From Argyresthia goedartella (taxonomy: Eukaryota; Arthropoda; Insecta; Lepidoptera; Argyresthiidae), in the NCBI GenBank assembly GCA_949825045.1, contig OX463836.1, forward strand, positions 9,255,829 to 9,319,828: a stretch of 64,000 bases of DNA, read 5' to 3'. Below the pieces are notes generated by a model. That model was not told the origin of the DNA. It worked only from the letters and a program-made list of their open reading frames with translations, and made no database searches. The position numbers were made by a program, and so were the translations under genes. Positions 8,914-19,005 of the stretch are shown one piece after another; the first letter of the stretch is position 1; each line of letters starts with the position of its first letter.

Positions 8914-10104
8914 TTAGTATAAACTAGGCATAGAATACGCTCCAACTACGAGCGGTACTCTAATACCGTTATCCACAATCATGTAGAGAAATGGCGAGTC
9001 AGCGACAAATGTAGATGGTCCCATTCTATCTTCAAACTCAGAGGTCGATACCGCAGCAGCAATAGTACCTTCTTCCGTGACTTCCAGACTTGTCTTTTGT
9101 GAAAATCTCCCAATATTAATATGTGTCTCAGAAATCCCACCAAAGTTAGCGATAGGACTGAAAATTTCCGATAAACCCATCGCGGACAGAATATTTTCTA
9201 GTTCTATGTTGAAGTCTATTTTGAATCTCGGCAACTGGACTAGCAGCTCATGTTTTTGACCCAAATAGAATATCAGTTTTGGATTGTCCAGTTCCTCTAG
9301 GGATTTCAAGAGACCTTTTAAACCAACTTCCTGTATTGGTAACATAATCAGCATGGAAAATCTCCTTGAGGCGTAAGGTATTTCTAAAACCCTTGCGCTG
9401 ATTTCAGCAATATATTTCATTCTAAATTGATTGTTTGACACCATCATGTTAACTTCACCGATCATCTTCCCCGCGCCGTCATAAAACTTTTGAACTCTTG
9501 TGTATTGCTTTTCAAACAGGCTTTTCCACGCGCTTTTAAAATACAGAATGTCCATTAATATCAGCATTACATTGTCCTGTAAACTGTCTGGTGTCACGGC
9601 AGCGGTGATTGAGTTATTTGTTAATTTAGCAACATTTGCGTTTATAATGTTAGCCGTTTCTGTTATTGTTTTTGATCCAGTTATGATATGACCTGTTTTC
9701 GAGTGTGTGAATTCTCGTCGAAACTTCTTTTTGACTTTTAGTCTTTCGTCCACTATCATTATCTCTGCAGTTTCGATGGTGACTTTTTTGTTCTTTTTAT
9801 ATATTTTGTTTTTCATCCGTTTCAGCTGTGTCTCACATTCTTCTTTAGGCAGCAGTAGCACATTTTTGAGAGTATCTAACGTTTTATTCTCAGCTCCTTT
9901 TGACACAAGGTGCAATAGACTCCATATCGATAATGGGGAAATGGCGAAATGGTTTGCGGTTTGGTTAGCTACCAAAACTGTGATAGCATTTGAAAACTTC
10001 ACTATAGAAGACTGAAACGGTCGTGTGGTAAAATCACATTTTTCACTTGCGATTATTGGGACAGTTAACAGTATACTTAAAAAAGTTTTTACGACTATCG
10101 CCAT
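8914..10104 (-). CDS. Secreted serpin (serine protease inhibitor), predicted P1 Arg
   Basis: A 396-residue protein from the ATG at 10104. The frame is open 26 codons further upstream, but MAIVVKTFLSILLTVPIIAS is a clear signal peptide start, so this ATG is preferred. Typical serpin marks are NHFAISPLSIWSLL near the N terminus, LMDILYFKSAWK in the centre and the hinge TEEGTIAAAVST before the reactive loop. Counting from the hinge Gly as P15, P1 is Arg360 and P1' Met361; the loop length to SPFLYMIVDNG matches the inhibitory family. An Arg P1 predicts trypsin-like targets such as clip-domain immune proteases (inference). The C-terminal RVPLVVGAYSMP departs from the usual F-x-G-R ending. The whole ORF is a single exon, unusual for insect serpins, so a retrocopy or an intron-poor subfamily is possible. 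No frameshift or stop is seen. Confidence 0.9.
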   Translation of the reverse strand: MAIVVKTFLSILLTVPIIASEKCDFTTRPFQSSIVKFSNAITVLVANQTANHFAISPLSIWSLLHLVSKGAENKTLDTLKNVLLLPKEECETQLKRMKNKIYKKNKKVTIETAEIMIVDERLKVKKKFRREFTHSKTGHIITGSKTITETANIINANVAKLTNNSITAAVTPDSLQDNVMLILMDILYFKSAWKSLFEKQYTRVQKFYDGAGKMIGEVNMMVSNNQFRMKYIAEISARVLEIPYASRRFSMLIMLPIQEVGLKGLLKSLEELDNPKLIFYLGQKHELLVQLPRFKIDFNIELENILSAMGLSEIFSPIANFGGISETHINIGRFSQKTSLEVTEEGTIAAAVSTSEFEDRMGPSTFVADSPFLYMIVDNGIRVPLVVGAYSMPSLY

Positions 10105-10274
10105 TTTAAAATTTAAATAATAAGTACGACACGGACTCAGACCGCCAGACCGCCGCCCGTCGTAATGTGGGAGATAATGCAAATATCTACAAGCTTATCG
10201 TAGTGCGTAGGTAGAGAAAACTTGACTCACTAGTACTCACGAGCTCAAAAGTGATAAGCTACTTGCAACTTAGC

Positions 10275-10284
10275 TATTTTTATA
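10275..10284 (-). promoter_or_regulatory. Candidate TATA box of the serpin gene
   Basis: TATAAAAATA on the minus strand, about 170 bp upstream of the serpin ATG. A start site about 30 bp downstream would give a 5' UTR of about 140 bp. The spacing suits a TATA-driven insect promoter. No Inr or immune-response site was confirmed. Confidence 0.4.
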
Positions 10285-10424
10285 CGGCTTATGTTTAAAC
10301 GATTACCAAAAACGCACCTATTTTACTACCAATAAATTCGAAATGACGGCCAGAATGGATAAATTTCCACCAAATTGTGTTTGGATAAATGATCACCAAA
10401 CTTCTTTTTATGTTTGATGTACTT

Positions 10425-10515
10425 AAGTTCATGTTTTAAGTATTTTTTGTTGTTCTTACATGTTCAACCTAACACGAAGGATAAAGGGGGCTTCGCTTCG
10501 CTCACCCCCTTTACC
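10425..10515 (+). repeat. Dispersed repeat, inverted partner of 19425-19520
   Basis: The block GTTCTTACATGTTCAACCTA ... AGGATAAAGGGGGCTTCGCT reappears in reverse complement at 19430-19500. It includes the short palindrome around GGCTTCGCTTCGCTCACCCC. Confidence 0.7.
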
Positions 10516-10816
10516 CTTCGCAGTATTTTTTTGCAACTTTTGGTGTTCATTTATCCATTTTGAGCAGGAAAAAAATATTTTGGTGATAATTATATTTGTT
10601 GCCTTTTTAATACTTTTTATACTGCTTTAGGGGCCTATTTTTTTATAAATAAGATAATTTATCTTGGATCCAATCCTAGTAATTTCTCTCTCACCCTAAC
10701 GAGTTATGCGTGAAGATAATGATACTGCATTCATAATAAATGATCATCTATATGACAGTGTAATAGACCTCGTAAAGTTGACTTTAGGGTTCTTTACCAA
10801 AAAAGGGTACCCAGAA

Positions 10817-11271
10817 GTGATGTAACGAATACTACTTTTACGAATACGAATATCAAACCTACTATTCGGTGAATACGAATAAGAATACGAATATCTCGCC
10901 ATGGTAATAAAAGACTAATTTATTTGATGAGTTTCTATTCTCCTAATAATTAAAATTTACAATAGGCAATTTTTTATCTAAAAAACATAAAATTTGTAGA
11001 TTTTCTGGTTTTAGGCGATTTCTTTTTCAGTCTGGATGTTTCCAGCTGTTGAAACAAGTCGTTCCGAGGCGACTGAACTTGGCTTCAGTGAAAAATATTT
11101 TTTGGGCGAGTTTTTTCAGACTTGGAAAATGGACATCTTCTCGCCAAAAGGCCACTGGATCGTCGTATTTTACGTGCCGACGACCGACGCGCGTACTCGC
11201 CGAATACGAATATTTGGTAAATGTCTATTATTCGGCGAATATTCGTATTCGTATTCGATGCATCACTAGTG
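10817..11271. repeat. MITE-like element with AGTGATG ends and ATACGA-rich arms
   Basis: The left end AGTGATGTAACGAATACTAC and the right end (reverse complement AGTGATGCATCGAATACGAA) are imperfect terminal inverted repeats. Both sides are rich in AATACGAATA and ATTCGG. A CAGTGATG-type terminus is seen in some hAT elements, but no 8 bp target duplication is visible, so the superfamily is uncertain. ORFs in it are fortuitous. Confidence 0.6.
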
Positions 11272-11689
11272 CCAAGCATAAGAAACCTCACGATATTTTA
11301 TAAATTAAAGGGACAAGAGACACTAAGCCTGCGAATTAAATCACGTATCTTGTCGGTGGCGCAATGGGTCATGATAAAAAATACGTACTACTTTTAAATT
11401 TACTTTATGAAAGTTTAGATTAATAGATTGTCTTGTTTTTATTTTTTTAAATAACACTCTTGCGTCACTTGCTCACAGTTTTGGAACGGTTTTTGAGGCT
11501 TGAGGGTGGTTGTTTCCGATTTTAAATCAAAAAAATATATGAAAAAATACAGAATATCGCCTCTGCGCGTAAGCGTTCATGTGTTTGTACTCATTATTTA
11601 CCGCGCTATAAATAATATTGAATATAGGACTCAAGCCAAAGCTAACAGGAAAGTCTACCCGGAATTGCCAAGGTTTTTAATATATCTGT
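11272..11689. other. No gene recognised
   Basis: AT-rich; one 63-codon ORF without recognisable features. Confidence 0.4.
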
Positions 11690-11825
11690 AAACCACATAC
11701 AAAGTTATAAATGCCCCTCTTTACGTAGATGGAGTATGAAAGTAGCCGCAACAATAACATTGTAAACAAAATTTTGCTATGTAAAAACAATCTAATCACT
11801 CCACACCATCCCATTCCTACCACTA
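11690..11825 (-). repeat. MITE fragment, same family as 7054-7457
   Basis: GGAGTATGAAAGTAGCCGCA...TTTTGCTATG...CACTCCACACCATC is the diverged reverse complement of about 7120-7215 in the reference copy. Both ends are missing. Confidence 0.65.
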
Positions 11826-13161
11826 TACAGCGCTCGCGCGCCCGCATCTACATCGCGCATGCCCCGCGTGTTTGATGTGGCGAAGCCTTAAGGTCAAGTT
11901 TTAAGTTATTATGAAAATCAAAAACTACTTGACTTTTGTTTCCCCGCAATAAGGGTAGATGGGGGACTTTGTTTGGACATAAAAAAACTATGAAGAAACT
12001 ACTTGACCTATGAAGCTGTTTTATCTTGGCAGGTAGGTAGTTTACACATGTGAGACGCAGTTCAGTAAGTTTTTATCGTAGGTAATCCGCCCCCGTAAGG
12101 GGGAAAAGGGGCGGTTAGAGATGTATGAAACTCAAATACTGCATATCAGGTATTAAGAGGTCCGTATTAAGCGGGGGGTGGGAGGAGGGCGGGACAATGT
12201 TTGCATGAACTGGCCATTTATACACGAGTTTAACGATGAATAAATTCAGTGTTGTATGTGATTGACTGTACACAACAAACCCGGCTGACGGAATCATGCA
12301 AATTTTTAAGAGGAAAATAAATCCAACCGCGTCTATAATACAAGTATAGCATAGTGTTCCACAACCACGAATCCTATAGTATGCCTAACTGCATTATGAG
12401 CCAGTCTTGCTTGTCCAGGAAAACGATGCTAAACTACTACTAAACTGAGTATATGTATCCCTTGATAATTGTACTTACAATTATCATATTTGACATCGTT
12501 GACATACAAAAAATAATATAACATTTCAGCAATCTAGCGTAAAATTAGGGTCTATGTATAGGACAAAATCTATCGGAAGTTCCTAATTTGTATCGAAGTT
12601 GTGTATACCTTACCTACCTATAAGTCATCCGCTAATTAGGCATAAGTTACTTAGTTTAAGAAGGTGTGGGGTTTCCTTCGGATCCATTTACTCCACTATA
12701 AAGTCATCTACAGATTTGATTTTTGGATTAACGTTTATGGTGCTTATTTTTTTTGATGAAGATTCTCACTGAAGGAAAACGCGATTGGATGAAATTTTCA
12801 CGATAGAATTTAATTACGAAAAGACCTCTAAATTGTTTTATTTTTTTCAGAAATTCCGAAATCTTAACTAATATAATTGCGGCATTGCATTCAAAATGTG
12901 GACATTCGTAAACTCTAATTGTAAATCTTTTTGACAAAATGGCGTAACCTAGTTTATTTTAAAACAATTTTTATGTGGTGGGCGCTACAATATTTTGGTT
13001 TGAGTCGAGCGCATTGTTTGCGCCCTTTCTTTCGTATGTAGAGTTATTAACGCTGTGACTTTCCTTTACATTAGTATTCATTTTATATAATTATATTTTT
13101 CTTATCACCTCACAAAAACCTCTGATTTGAAGCGAAGTTGTAATGGTAGACTGCGAAGTAG
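11826..13161. other. No gene recognised
   Basis: Includes a short GC-rich stretch (about 11830-11880) and otherwise AT-rich sequence. No family-level ORF or RNA gene was recognised. Confidence 0.45.
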
Positions 13162-13226
13162 GCTCTCTGTGCCAAGCCACAGAATAAGTAGAACTACTAC
13201 TTATTCTGTGGCTTGGCACAGAGAGC
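13162..13226. repeat. Perfect 30 bp inverted repeat with 5-base spacer
   Basis: The left arm (13162-13191) begins GCTCTCTGTGCCAAGCCACA. The right arm (13197-13226) is its exact reverse complement, and the spacer is AACTA. It would extrude a long hairpin and splits a short minus-strand ORF, which suggests a recent local inverted duplication. Confidence 0.95.
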
Positions 13227-13829
13227 TTTGCAAATAAAGTAACGCTTAAAAGCGATCCTGAGCTTGGGACAGTGACTGCCATGGCTTTGAGAGCACGTCA
13301 AAAGTTTATGTAATCTGTTATGCCTCTCCAGCCAAACAAACCACAAGATCACTGTATATGTAAGTACCTACATGCAAAGATAACTCCATTTGACCCGGCA
13401 AAACAACACGTAACGGGTAAAACCCGCCGATATTAGTAGAATATCTCTTGTAAATTGCTGTTATCGCTTGCTGATAGAATTTTTAAGCGCTTCAATACTC
13501 CATTTTGATATCAGGGGGCTAGCCCATCACAGCAAAGTATTCGCCGGAATCGGAAGCAGCAATGACACTGACATTTATCATCCCAAGAGCCGTTTATTTC
13601 TAATCGTCCAGGGTTCCGTACCCTCCCCCAAGATATTCTGAAATAATTATCTAGACTGACTAGATAGGTAAGCTCGCATTGGTTCATTTATTTTCTGTAT
13701 CTAATACCCTGTGTGTATTCAATGTTTAGTGCAATAATAGTAGATAATGTGACAGTGAATGAATGTCTGTATGTCAGTTCCTGTGTCCCCTCAACGGCTA
13801 AATGGCATATTTTAATAAATAATACGTCA

Positions 13830-13886
13830 TTAGATTCGTCTTGGCGGCGCGAGTATCCAGTGATAGCGCCACCAAGACGAATCTAA
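13830..13886. repeat. 21 bp inverted repeat, one mismatch, 15-base spacer
   Basis: TTAGATTCGTCTTGGCGGCG (13830 onward) pairs with GCGCCACCAAGACGAATCTA (13866 onward). Confidence 0.9.
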
Positions 13887-14227
13887 CTGGGTAAGTACAT
13901 AAAATTATTCATTATTTATTTTAAAATAATTTTTAACACCTTCGACTGGGATAACAAAATAAAGGTAAGTACGGAGAAATATTTACTAATCTGGCACAAG
14001 CTATATGAATACTATAACTAAGTTTTAAACTTAATCGTATTTTTACTAAAAAAATTTACTAAAAAATAAATTACTTGAATAATTTTAAAAAAATCGAGTA
14101 CACCAATAGCATAAAACAAGCAAGCGATACAATTATTGTAATAGTGATTAATTAAATTAAATTAAAATGCAGGCGGGACCAATTACATTTAATAAAATGG
14201 GTTCCGCTTGCGTTTAAATTTAATTTA
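13887..14227. other. No gene recognised
   Basis: Very AT-rich spacer; nothing supported. Confidence 0.4.
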
Positions 14228-14690
14228 TCTACACACGTATCATAAACCCTCTTTACTGCGTACAAAAACCGCACGTTACGATCAGCATAATGTTAAACTA
14301 CTTCTGAAAAATTACACATTATGACCATAATGAGTAATTTTTCTACACATTATGACATTAAAATTTCGAACGCCGACGCCCGCCTCGTGCCGCCCTTAGT
14401 TTGTCTGTAAAGTTGGTACTGACATTCAAATTTCGAACGCCGAAGCCCGAAGTTGGTGCTACAGAACAAGCTAAACAACTGCAGAGCCACAATGCCGGTC
14501 AAACATGCGGTTCCTGAACACGTCAAAGACACTCATGATGTGTGTAGATAAACTAGTGTATGTAACTTGACATAATTAGGCATTAAAACTCTCGAGTGAT
14601 ATACTACTCGCCTTCGGCTCGTTTCATAAACCCACTCTCGAGTATTAATGCCCTCCATTATGTAGCAGTCACATAAACTACTATTAAGTA
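14228..14690 (+). repeat. Dispersed non-coding repeat, family B (long copy)
   Basis: Matches 48545-49012 along its length: CTACACACGTAT(C/T)ATAAACC at the start, the CGCCCTTAGTTTGTCT block, GTGTAGATAAACTAGTGTAT, and the 3' part CCTTCGGCTCGTTTCATAAA to GTAGCAGTCACATAAACTAC. The 3' part is a foldback in which AGGCATTAAAACTCTCGAGTG pairs imperfectly with ACTCTCGAGTATTAATGCCC across a TTCGGCTCG loop. Reverse partial copy at 7940-8170. Confidence 0.75.
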
Positions 14691-14873
14691 ATTTAACAAA
14701 CTCTATAATATTTTTTTATTTACTCTCATGTCGTAAAATTCGAGTTACAAACTTCAAAACGAATTTATTAAGAAATTTCAAAATCGAACCAATTATAACG
14801 CTTTTTCTCAAACAAAATAATGTCATAAAATATTGTTATATTTTTAATGAAAAACTGTATTCCTATAACTATT

Positions 14874-14911
14874 CCTTAAAACTGTATCGTAATGACGATA
14901 CAGTTTTAAGG
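14874..14911. repeat. Perfect 17 bp palindrome, 4-base loop
   Basis: CCTTAAAACTGTATCGT, loop AATG, ACGATACAGTTTTAAGG. The similarity continues outward with small gaps (ATTCC / GGAATA). Confidence 0.95.
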
Positions 14912-15039
14912 CCAAGGAATAGGCCCGTCTCTGCCGATCCAGCAATTGGGAAACTTAACTGTCAAAATCTGGAAATTTTCTTCAAAAACACTAAATCATC
15001 AAAAAAATATTAACGGTAAGACTTCGCCGCATGTAAGTT

Positions 15040-15910
15040 TGGCTCAAATGTTCTAAATGGTCTGTACTAGCTTCGGTTTAAAAATTTGCATGTATGTTAG
15101 GGAAAACGTAGACTATATTGAACTGCTCGATATTCCTAAGATGTATACTGAATCCGAAGTTTGTGGCATTGAAGTTCCTACGTACAATTTAATAATAATC
15201 ATAATATACTCCAGAATGCGAGATCTCTTTCACGGATCGTGAGAAAACTCTTGCAGACTCTACAACAAAAGTAGAAAAGGAAAAAAATATAGAAGATGGT
15301 AACGTCAGCGTAAATATGGTAGAAACAACCCCAGCCCGCTCTAGATTATTATACATCTTTAGAAGTTTTTATTTCCACCAAAAGGTTCACGACCCAACTA
15401 GAATAACATCAGGAATAATCTCATGCATAGACCTTATTTTCACCAATTACAGCCAACCCATAGAGGTGTTACAATTGCCATACCTCACAGCTCTCACTAC
15501 ACACTAATAGCCAATTTTTTTTTATTAATTTGAAAGAACATTTAGCGCATTAAATTTAAATTTCAAGAGCTAATTAAAATAAATTGGGGAAATACTCTGG
15601 TAGACACTGCAGACCTTAACGAAAACTTCAACAATTTTTATACTACCATAAAACAAGCATTAGATCAATGCATCCCAAAAGTAAGTCAATTTAAAAACAA
15701 AAACTCAAAAACATGGAAAATGTATAGTGAGAGCTGGGTATCAAAAAATCATGTCAGCATAAACGCATTCTAAGAATCCTAAATTCACAAAAAAGCACAA
15801 TCCTAAAAAACCATTACAGAAAAAACACGAAAATTTTAAGAAAGCAATTATCCGAATCTAGGAAATTAAACTAGTTATATAACAAGACTTAAATACTCAA
15901 ATAACGTAAC
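15040..15910 (+). pseudogene. Decayed non-LTR retrotransposon: endonuclease and linker region
   Basis: Broken frames resemble an APE-type LINE endonuclease. One piece reads MYVRENVDYIELLDIPKMYT...CGIEVPTYNLIIIIIYS (15090-15210); another gives HDPTRITSGIISCIDLIFTN (15388-15450), the conserved T-R-x-T...CIDxIFTN region. A linker-like stretch follows (about 15585-15850). The frame shifts at least twice and contains stops. Neither RT nor a 3' tail is seen. Confidence 0.7.
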
Positions 15911-15989
15911 TACAACCGTTTGGCAAGTAGTTTATTATATGTCATATGTTGTAGATAACAAAGAATCAGACTGCATTTAGAATTCTTTG

Positions 15990-16560
15990 GCTAAAACTAA
16001 CCAGCTTTTACTATTGCTACAAATTATTATTACATGCATGGACTGAGATACGACCTCTATAGAAAGCCTTTCTGCAGAGGTTTACTACTCTTTTTACATT
16101 AAATCAAATTACTTATTTCAACTAAATACTTTTGAATTATAATTATCTTATTAAAATCAAATATAAAATAAAATTCTAGGTCAACGCCTCACTTATCATT
16201 TACAAAATAAGGAATCATCATTTAAACAGATAATCAGTCTCAATTTAGAGTTATATTTAGATAAAACTAAAATTAACCACCAATTACCACTGCTCCAAAT
16301 CTTATCACTTGCTTAATTAGAAGACGCCTGGACTGAGATGACAAGTTATCTTATATGTAACTTAAAGGTAAGGTTGTATTTGTTAATTTTAGTTTTATCT
16401 AAATAACTTTAGAGTTGAGATGAAACTAAAATTAACTTATACCATTGCTACAAAATCTTGTTACACAATATTCACTCTCAAGGTAAAACAACTCACTTAA
16501 TTAGAATAGAGCACGCCTGGACTGAGAACACAAGTTAACTTATATGTAGCCTATTAGAAA
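15990..16560. repeat. Diverged tandem-like repeats downstream of the recombinase-like gene
   Basis: Three spaced units share GCxTGGACTGAGAT (about 16037, 16327, 16515), AACTTATATGTA and TAAAACTAAAATTAACC. The last two are spaced about 190 bp apart. They lie just 3' of the minus-strand ORF and could be element-terminal or UTR repeats. Confidence 0.5.
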
Positions 16561-16593
16561 AATTAAAAACATATTTCAATAAAAATAACAATA

Positions 16594-18987
16594 CTAAAAT
16601 CTTACTTGTTCAAAGGAGGATCTGTATTCTACGTATTTCTTTGAATATATATTCTGCACGAAAACTTTTATTTTCAGCCAATCTTTGTTCACTAAAAGTA
16701 CTGAGTTCAGATCCTTTAAATTTTCGCATTCCTTTCTTTTCGGTGGTTGTTTATTTTTGATATGATGTTTAAAGAATGTAATAACCACTTTCTTTTGGGC
16801 ATCAGTCCACGGCACTAAAGTTCTCTTTTTTCCTTTTTCAGTAATTATTTTTTCCGATAACGGAGCCTGGGAGTTAGACTGATCCTGGATATTGGAAGGT
16901 CCAGGCTGCGGTTGATCATGTCGATTCTGACATGACACTGACGGGTCTGGTAAATAATAATCTAATACATCTTCATTTTCAACGATTTCTCCTTCCAGTT
17001 CTTCATTTGAGTCTAATTCTATCTCGTCAAGATTTTTGCCTTTGCATAAGTCAGCTTTTCCATCTTCCATGAGTAGTAAAAGCTTTGATATCTTTGCTAT
17101 CTGGTAGACATCATCAGGCAGCCTATATAACTTTTCATGGACTTTAGTGTGGCCCATAAATGTAGCCAGTTGCGCTATATCATTTTCTGACATGCTAAAA
17201 AGTTGTGTCAATATCGCCAAATATTTCCTCAGACTCGTCGATGAAATAACCTTAGGGTTTTTTGCACCAGATTGCTTTGATAACCGTGCCAAGACCTTAT
17301 ATCCATAGATGGATGTTTCAAAACCTGGCTTCCCGAATAGAAATTTGTTAGATGTTGAAACAAACTTGTTCCTTAAGGAAAGCAAGGTTTTGATGTCTTC
17401 TTGAACCTCTTCGGTGAACAGTACGGGTACGCAAAGGCCACGCTTTCCTCTTAATAGGACTTTTTTTGTATTTTTTACTAGTATCCGTTCTGAAGCCGTG
17501 AGAGCATGGTCGAATTCTTCATAATTGTCGTCATTTTGCATTGTGTCATTTACCAAGTAGTCATTTACGTAAAGGTTCTGCAACTCCCCTGGCCGATGTC
17601 GATTCAGTAACAAAACTCTACAATAAACTGTTTCCAAAAGCTCTATGTATGTTGCAACGGTATATGAACCTTCATTGATTTTTTTAGTAGCTTGCTTAGA
17701 TTTCTTTTGTAGAAATGCTTTAAGTATTTTCAAATCATTCGCCAACGGTATTATAGTGACTTTGTTACATTTTGTTTTGTTTGGATCTGTCGCAGCATGG
17801 TTCGATATGTCAACTTTCCAATTGCAATCCATTAGCTGAATGAATGTTTTTAGGCCTGCTTTTACTTCAGCTGAGTTGATTTCAGTGAAGGGGCCTTGCT
17901 TCTTTAATACCATCGTTATTGCCAGATTACAACACTGCTTAATACTGGTAGATATATTAATTGCAAATGTTGGAGAGTGAAATCTGTTTTTCTCCGAGTC
18001 AAATTTACTAACAATTTTGGTAGCTGTAACGAAATCATCATAGTGTTCCGGCTTGAGGGCGTCGAAGAAATCGTTGATTGTTGGTTTATTTTTCTTGATT
18101 TCAATCAATAGCTTTGCCATTTCTCTCATTTTTCGTGATACAACGTTTACAAAGTGTTTTTCTCTGTGAGTCTTTAAGTATTGCGAGGCAAATGCACAGA
18201 TAAGCGTATCTGTCTTCGCAACAAGTGATATATTGTCGGCTCGCATTCTAGAAAATACTGTGGTTTTAAGTTTTTCATCTATTTGTAAATGTTGCAGCAA
18301 CATATTTTGAGCTTCCGATTGGATATTTTTATTAGACTTTCCACTGCATTTCTTCTTGTGTTTCCATAATTGTTTTTTTGAGTAGAATCCTAAGCAATCG
18401 GTGCAAGGTAAATAATCTGTATGTTTTCGTTTTCTCATCGGTCTTGTAACCTTTACTGAGTTTTGGATATAGTTACCCTTTTTTCTGAGTTCAGCTATTT
18501 GATTTTTTCTTTCGATGCTATTTTTGGGATAAGATACAATTTTTTGTACCTCTAGTTCGTAGATGTGTTGTCTCAGTAAATGTCTTGCAAAATTCTGAAC
18601 TAATTTTTTACAGTAAAAACAAAAATCTTTGCCTCGAATGACTTTATGGAGCACTATTTTGGGTTGTAGGTTTTCTTCAAGTACTGAAGGAACAGGATAG
18701 ATATCACTTTCGTGTAATGAAGAAACAGTATAGATCTCATTTTCAGATCCAGATTTAATGGAAATAACTTCACGTCGGGGAAAGTTGCTTACATAGCTGA
18801 GGTCACTTTCTTCATTGTTTTGCAAAAGCATTATTGAAGGATGCAGAATGCATTTTTCCAATTGAACTGGTGATGAATACTCCGTGTGGTCTGGAACTTC
18901 TGACAGCAATGACAGGTCGTTGTCCTTTTGGTTGACTGGTTGCAAAGACTCACCGCAGTCCATGGAAAACTGATCTTCCGAACTGGT
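16594..18987 (-). CDS. Zinc-finger / tyrosine-recombinase / SANT-like protein, probably Crypton-related
   Basis: The first ATG is at 18963, giving 789 residues. The frame is open to 19005, but only via a GTG. TTCTTTTGCAG ending at 18988 looks like a 3' splice site, so this is probably a terminal exon from 18987, with the true start in an upstream exon. Numbered from the ATG: a C2H2-like finger (C115-x2-C, H128, H133), a second Cys pair with His/Cys (about 187-206), then an integrase-like region with RHRPGELQNL (Arg457), SSTSLRKYLA (Arg579), FMGHTK (His605) and LYRLPDD (Tyr613). These fit the R...R-H-Y order of tyrosine recombinases; the usual HxxR His is replaced. A Myb/SANT-like tail (about 713-781) includes WTDAQKKVVITFF. 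Similar ORFs are known in insects and cnidarians, and Cryptons use such enzymes without a DDE domain. Mobile or domesticated cannot be settled here; no stop or frameshift is present. Confidence 0.72.
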   Translation of the reverse strand, partial: TSSEDQFSMDCGESLQPVNQKDNDLSLLSEVPDHTEYSSPVQLEKCILHPSIMLLQNNEESDLSYVSNFPRREVISIKSGSENEIYTVSSLHESDIYPVPSVLEENLQPKIVLHKVIRGKDFCFYCKKLVQNFARHLLRQHIYELEVQKIVSYPKNSIERKNQIAELRKKGNYIQNSVKVTRPMRKRKHTDYLPCTDCLGFYSKKQLWKHKKKCSGKSNKNIQSEAQNMLLQHLQIDEKLKTTVFSRMRADNISLVAKTDTLICAFASQYLKTHREKHFVNVVSRKMREMAKLLIEIKKNKPTINDFFDALKPEHYDDFVTATKIVSKFDSEKNRFHSPTFAINISTSIKQCCNLAITMVLKKQGPFTEINSAEVKAGLKTFIQLMDCNWKVDISNHAATDPNKTKCNKVTIIPLANDLKILKAFLQKKSKQATKKINEGSYTVATYIELLETVYCRVLLLNRHRPGELQNLYVNDYLVNDTMQNDDNYEEFDHALTASERILVKNTKKVLLRGKRGLCVPVLFTEEVQEDIKTLLSLRNKFVSTSNKFLFGKPGFETSIYGYKVLARLSKQSGAKNPKVISSTSLRKYLAILTQLFSMSENDIAQLATFMGHTKVHEKLYRLPDDVYQIAKISKLLLLMEDGKADLCKGKNLDEIELDSNEELEGEIVENEDVLDYYLPDPSVSCQNRHDQPQPGPSNIQDQSNSQAPLSEKIITEKGKKRTLVPWTDAQKKVVITFFKHHIKNKQPPKRKECENLKDLNSVLLVNKDWLKIKVFVQNIYSKKYVEYRSSFEQVRF

Positions 18988-19005
18988 CTGCAAAAGAATA
19001 TTCAC

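Noticed and set aside
11036..11303. Three overlapping ORFs on both strands
   Set aside because: They lie inside the foldback arms of the AGTGATG-ended repeat and follow its periodic ATACGA text.
18964..19005. Start of the recombinase-like protein at 19005
   Set aside because: That codon is GTG and the stretch looks like an intron end; the first ATG is at 18963.
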